DNA of 64,000 nt, taken from contig OX344758.2 in assembly GCA_947034885.2 (NCBI GenBank), positions 15,589,067 through 15,653,066 of the forward strand, read 5' to 3'. This document shows, one piece after another, positions 59,610-64,000 of the stretch. This stretch comes from Thuidium tamariscinum (Eukaryota; Streptophyta; Bryopsida; Hypnales; Thuidiaceae). The translations under genes were made by a program, and so were the position numbers. The notes under the pieces are model-generated. The model saw only the letters and a list, made by a program, of their open reading frames with translations. It ran no database searches and was not told the origin of the DNA. The number at the start of each line of letters is the position of its first letter. Within the stretch, counting starts at the first letter, position 1.

Positions 59610-59734
59610 TTAACCCTAGAAGAACACTGCAGACAAATAGTGTCCATTAGATGACAAAAAAGATTTACATGTGAGATAGAAGTGCAATTGTTCATCCTTG
59701 AAATTTTGTGAAAAAAAGGAAGTCATAAACAATA

Positions 59735-60200
59735 GGGGTAGTCACACCTTTTTCAACAAGCAAATTTTGCAGAAGAAGGGAGAAGAAACAAGAGCCAATC
59801 CAATGTCATTCTAAATGAAGAAGGTGTGATGCCCCGTTTCAATTCATTGACAAGGGAGATTCAAAAGTTACAAAATCGATTTACTTGCACACAAGACAAG
59901 ACAATTAGAGAAGACTTGAAACATAGGCTATGCATAGCTCAAGCCACCACAATAGAGGTGAATCTACGGAGCGCCAAACTGGCCACAGAGGTGAAATCAA
60001 GGAGCGGCAGGTAACAAGAAATAGCTCACGAAAGCTTCAACCTACCCAAAATCCACCTTCGGAGTAGAATAATTGATCTCATGAAGGCTTTGCAAGAGAT
60101 TCCAAAGCTTTGTTCAAGAGCATTCAGTTAACCAAAAAAACCCTAACATGTCCCCCTTCTTCAAATCTAAGGTGATGCAAAAAGAAGGTGTGACTACCCT
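59735..60200. mobile_element. TA-flanked TIR element, 466 bp
   Basis: Left GGGGTAGTCACACCTT, right (reverse complement) AGGGTAGTCACACCTT, with TA at 59733-59734 and 60201-60202. Mariner-like by target size. A 62-codon plus-strand frame (59826-60014) inside is basic and lacks transposase motifs. Confidence 0.6.
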
Positions 60201-60203
60201 TAC

Positions 60204-60840
60204 CCTCTAAATGCCCAAGGCACCCAAAAGCGGCGTCAAAGAAACTTTGAAGTTAAATAAAACCTTACCAATTTTCTATTTTTAGTATTTTCTATTTTTG
60301 GAAGATTCTTTTTGAAATCTAGTTTTAGCATCAATAATCTAATTTTGAAAATGAATGATTATGATTTTTTCATTCAAGATTTAGTGCAAGGGTACCCATT
60401 GCAATCTTGACATTTTGCAGTATTAAGGACTCTTGGAAATGAGCCTCAAATACACTAGATCTTAGAGAAAAAATCACACCAAAAATTCATTTAAAAAAAT
60501 TGTAGAGTAGATTTTGAGAAGTTATAAATTGATTGGGGTTATGCTTGTTAGGCCCTTCAACCTCATATTTTTTTGGTGACCAACTTTTTAGATTTGACAT
60601 GCAAAAAGAGGGCTCAAAGATTTTCATAGTTTTTACACCCTTAGGATCAAACATGATAATCTTTCAATCCATAAGTGATATTGTTATGTTTTCTTTTCCT
60701 TTGTCATCTCTAACATGTCTACTTTGAATTTGTACAGTTACAATTCAAAAGAAATTGATTCAACTTATCAAAATGTTGGTTTTTTGTTCGATTTAGAGCA
60801 AATTCCAAGAAGCTCAAAACAAGCCTTGGGCATTTAGGGG
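60204..60840. mobile_element. TTAA-type element, 637 bp
   Basis: Ends CCTCTAAATGCCCAAGGC and CCCCTAAATGCCCAAGGC (reverse complement) agree at 17 of 18 positions. Flanks are TTAC (one change from TTAA) at 60200-60203 and TTAA at 60841-60844. The right TTAA is shared with the next element. Confidence 0.65.
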
Positions 60841-60844
60841 TTAA

Positions 60845-61065
60845 CCCTGAAGTGCTCCGATGTCCATATTCTAGACGATGAACAGAGGGCTTCAAGGCAC
60901 TACATCATCCAATTAACTTCTCATTTATCAAATGTAACACTTGAATTTAGAAAAGACAACCTTCCTTAATGACCAAATTCATTCAATTCTGGTAAATGAT
61001 ATATCTGTACAAAGCTACAAACGAAAATGCACAAAAATTCAAAAAAGGATTGAGACATTTCAGGG
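60845..61065. mobile_element. TTAA-flanked element, 221 bp
   Basis: TTAA at 60841-60844 and 61066-61069. Ends CCCTGAAGTGCTCCGATG and CCCTGAAATGTCTCAATCC. Its full length matches, in reverse, the interrupted element at 11365-12152, which confirms the boundaries independently. Confidence 0.75.
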
Positions 61066-61129
61066 TTAATAGTTTGATCTTCAATGAACACTTTTGATTT
61101 ATTTATTTTTAATAGAAAATGATTTGCAC

Positions 61130-61680
61130 TCAGTTGCCAAAAGGATGATTTCCACGAAGGCCAGCCCGTCGTTCTAGTCTACGGTTAAGCCGACTTTGCC
61201 GGCCCCTGCCCCAGCCAAAGTGCGTGGAGAGTCGAGACCCAATTGGCCCCGGGCTCTGATGGAATCTCGTCCGTCCGTCCGTCTGGTGGACAGCATCTGT
61301 CTCTCTCTCTCCCCAGCCGGCCAACCAGTTTCCATCCCCACCCCAAGCCAACAGCATGCCGGCCATGATGGAACTGAATTATCCACAAATTCATCCATCC
61401 AACTCCTCGGCTTTGAACAGAAGTGCGGGTCCTTTTCATCCATCCCCGCCCCCCCTCGTTAGTTGCCAACTGGACTTTCGTTTTGCCTGGTGAGCGAATG
61501 AGAGGGCCAGCGCATGATTCTAGAAAGGTCGTGCCCATGTGAAATGGAATTGCACCCACGTGAAGGGGAAGGTTCCCGGGGGGGTCCGCGTCTTTTCCAG
61601 GAAAGCGGGGTACCCAGTATCCTTATCCACTGGCTCAAGGGGGACACTCATGGACCCCACATGAATGACCGAACTTACAT
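61130..61680. other. GC-rich, CpG-retaining block
   Basis: About 550 bp markedly richer in G+C and CpG than the neighbourhood, with (CGTC)n and (CT)n short runs. Several overlapping open frames (up to 124 codons, minus strand) are expected from the composition. None shows a known domain. It could be an old gene 5' end, captured gene DNA or a young insertion. Confidence 0.45.
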
Positions 61681-61690
61681 TAACCCCTAA

Positions 61691-62638
61691 GAGCATCCCC
61701 ACCGCATGGGTCAGAATTTGACTCAAAATCAAGCCCTTTGCAGGGCAGAGGATTATAACCCATGCCGGCCAGAGTTGGAGAGCCCCACTGCTGAACAGTG
61801 CAAACAACCCTCCAAATGAATTTTTTTCCCTTAAAAACAAGTTTTTCAGTTTATTTTGGCTTCAATTAAAGCCCAAAAACATTGGGCTTTTTTTTTCTTT
61901 GAGGTCTCATTCTTTTTCCTTGAAGAGATTTCTAAATATTTTGAATTCGCAATGGGGGCAAGACTCCTTATATCCCCATGGGGTGGAGGGAGGTGCTCCA
62001 ACCCATGTGGGATATATAAATTTCAACTTGTTGGAACTAAAATTTGAATTTTGAATTTCTAAATTTTTTTCATTCAAAAATGAAAAAATTTGAAAATTCA
62101 AATTTTAGTTCCAACAAGTTGAAATTTATATATCCCACATGGGTTGGAGCACCTCCCTCCACCCCATGGGGATATAAGGAGCCTTGCTCCATTGCATACT
62201 CACTTCTTCCTCCATACACTTCATAGTGAATGTAGGGAGGCATGAGTTTCCAATAGAGGTGGAAATCCCTACATCCTCTTGGGGAGGAGGGAGGAGTTCC
62301 AATCCATGTGGGATAAAAGAAGCTATGAACTCATTTTTTTTTGAGATAAGAATTCTCTCATTTTTGTTAATGAAATTGCTTGTAAGCATTTCATTTTTGA
62401 AAAAAAATTTGAAATTGGAAGGTCAGCAGGGTCTGTACCTCGATTTCGGGGTCTAAAGTGCAGTCAAACTCCCTTCCGGCCCCTGGGTAAAACGCAGTAT
62501 TTTCCCGTCTGCCCAGTAAATTTGGCAGCGCCGGGCCATATTTTGAGTCTTATTTTGCGTGGGGTGGGGTACAGATAGTTGGCTGACCCGGCCAAATACC
62601 CAGTTTGAGCCAAATTCTGAGCTGCAGTGGGGATGGTC
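61691..62638. mobile_element. PIF/Harbinger-like element, 948 bp, TSD TAA
   Basis: Left end GAGCATCCCCACCGCATGGG, right end (reverse complement) GACCATCCCCACTGCAGC. The similarity goes on for about 37 bp (cagaatttg.ctcaaa). TAA lies at 61688-61690 and 62639-62641. A 3-bp TWA duplication with GAGCATC-type ends fits Tourist-like MITEs. The interior contains a 247-bp palindrome and a third related segment, but no transposase. Confidence 0.8.
61949..62195. repeat. 247-bp near-perfect palindrome in the Harbinger-like element
   Basis: The arms include ccatggggtggagggaggtg and cccacatgggttggagcacc and meet near 62072. A diverged third copy of the arm lies at about 62255-62325 (ctcttggggaggagggagg). 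Probably a nested foldback MITE. Confidence 0.8.
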
Positions 62639-62641
62639 TAA

Positions 62642-63430
62642 ACGTCTTGATCCATTGTGAAATGGTCAAACATCATGTCTGAACTAAATTTGGCCTTCTA
62701 AATTGTGTTCAAACAACAATATTATATTTTTATTACTTGAAACTAAGAATTGTATATCACTATGAGAAATTTCAATTTGTTTTGTGAAAAATTATAATTG
62801 TTATCATTTTTGTTGCAAAAATTGAACATAAATAAGTAAAAACAGCAAAAACAATCCAAATTATTTGAATTTTTCATAAGTGGTACAAGTAGAAATGGAG
62901 ATTAGTGTGAAAAATTTTCAATTGGTTATTTTATTTTTTACATCCAAAACAACCACAACAAAGACCTTGAAGTCAAATTCAACTATCAAACCAAATTTAT
63001 CCTTTTATTTGATTGATGTATAAAATTTTGATATTTTTCACTAGTGGAAAAGTGCATTTTCTTTTTACACTGTTTTTTTCAATAATTTTGAAGGAAAATA
63101 AAATTATTGTGAATTTTTTAAGCTAAAGGTGGAAATAAAATTATATCAATTAGAAAATATATTAGAAAATTTTGTAATTTTTACTATAAATCAAGGATAG
63201 AATGAAAAATATAATTTTATAGTTTAAATTCAAATTATATTTAAAAAAATAAAATATGAATTAAAAACACACTATATTGTGTTATTTGGATTCTAACACA
63301 TGGAGCTTTCAGTTGCAATAATTCTTTCAATTTTTGACATTTTTCAAAATTTCAAAATGGAATAGAAAGAAAACTTGTCAAGCTTCATTTTCATAGTTTA
63401 AAATATATATCAATAATGGATATTTTGAAA
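62642..63430. other. Very AT-rich DNA; possible CACTA terminus
   Basis: No gene. At 63039 the sequence CACTAGTGGAAAAGTGC looks like a CACTA element end, but no partner was found within the window. Confidence 0.4.
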
Positions 63431-63860
63431 GTTACAATCAAGGTTGACCAAGGCGCATCCACTTTTTGGATGCGCGGACCTCAAAGGATTAAGTGGTTCA
63501 GTAATCGACCATCTAAGGGCTGGAACTGAATTGCGGGGGAGGTGAACCATCTTGAAATATTTTTCAGTGAATTTTCCTTGAAAGATAGATAGAATAGGCA
63601 TCTAACCCAAGTTGTTTCATATTTTTTGGAGCTTTGTGGAATTAGTTATGAATTTCTGAAGTCAATATGGCATAGGGCTCCTAAACTCCCCCCCCCCCCC
63701 TTCCTCAAATGTACACTATTTGTACATCACTGTAAAGATCAAAAAGTAGCATGTACCAACAATGTACATTTGGGAAGGTGAGTGGTTTGGGGGCTTGAGC
63801 GGTTCTCCAGCCTCCTACCTTAAGTGGTTCAATAATCAACCACCTAAGATTCATCTGAGG
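63431..63860. repeat. Dispersed repeat related to 12950-13260
   Basis: Shares 'cccaagttgtttcat.ttttttgga' and 'gaattagttatgaattt' with the earlier copy. A 28-bp segment (aagtggttca.taatc.accac/atctaag) is repeated directly at 63491 and 63832. A poly(C) run lies near 63690. Type unknown. Confidence 0.55.
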
Positions 63861-64000
63861 TTCACCTAAACATTTGAGATTTTTTTTGGTAGACGAAAGA
63901 GAAAAACGCAGGTATGGCAAAAAAATTTGGTACATTTTTGACCCCAACATAATAAGATACAATTTTTAGAAGGCAAAGGTAAGTAGGGTGCTATTCACAT

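Noticed and set aside
61185..61559. 124-codon minus-strand frame as a host gene
   Set aside because: Several overlapping frames of similar size occur in the same GC-rich block, as expected from composition. No conserved motif or splice structure could be supported.
1..64000. tRNA or rRNA genes
   Set aside because: No cloverleaf with A and B boxes, nor rRNA core sequence, was recognised by eye; a covariance-model scan would be needed to be certain.

Overview
The window looks like nuclear DNA of a land plant with a large, repeat-filled genome. It is AT-rich and has no operon-like coding. It carries a decayed plant-type Ty3/gypsy retrotransposon, CACTA, hAT-like and PIF/Harbinger-like elements, and many miniature inverted-repeat elements (MITEs). 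A gymnosperm or fern-like genome fits, but the species cannot be fixed from the sequence. I found no convincing intact host gene, tRNA, rRNA or CRISPR array. Almost every long open frame is either retrotransposon pol or an accessory frame inside an LTR.

Layout. 1-17.9 kb: AT-rich background with diverged tandem repeats and many small TIR elements, including a 132-bp CACTA palindrome at 2947, TTAA-flanked elements at 7314 and 11365, a TA-flanked MITE at 8304, three CATTAG-ended MITEs, three copies of an AAACACCC-ended repeat, and a 1.4-kb foldback element at 16460. 17.9-23.5 kb: an old LTR-type repeat with a TATA box, broken up by a CACTA MITE that itself carries a 1.09-kb hairpin element, by an hAT-like element, and by a second member of the hairpin element's TIR family. 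23.9-33.5 kb: a minus-strand Ty3/gypsy element, made of a 3.8-kb 3' LTR, a polypurine tract and internal gag-PR-RT-RH-INT; its 5' end is missing. 33.5-39.8 kb: mostly unassigned, with a 78-bp and a 1.29-kb CACTA element sharing similar ends. 39.8-47.1 kb: a solo LTR of the same Ty3 family with AAAGA duplications, split by a second, unrelated 3.48-kb LTR with 5-bp duplications. 48.0-51.3 kb: a 3.1-kb CACTA element and a 144-bp CACTA MITE. 56.4-61.1 kb: tandem and TTAA-bounded repeats. 61.1-62.6 kb: a GC-rich block and a 948-bp PIF/Harbinger-like element holding a palindrome.

Three things stand out. First, a recurrent class of elements is bounded by TTAA with CCC(T/C)-type inverted ends, often placed head-to-tail and sharing the TTAA between neighbours; this is a piggyBac-like signature. 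Second, the 3.8-kb Ty3 LTR carries its own long sense-strand reading frame (coiled coil, acidic run, basic tail). Third, the two copies of that LTR are identical over about 1.94 kb, although the flanking LTR sequence differs by roughly 5-10%, which suggests gene conversion or an assembly problem. All comparisons were made by eye; no alignments or searches were run.
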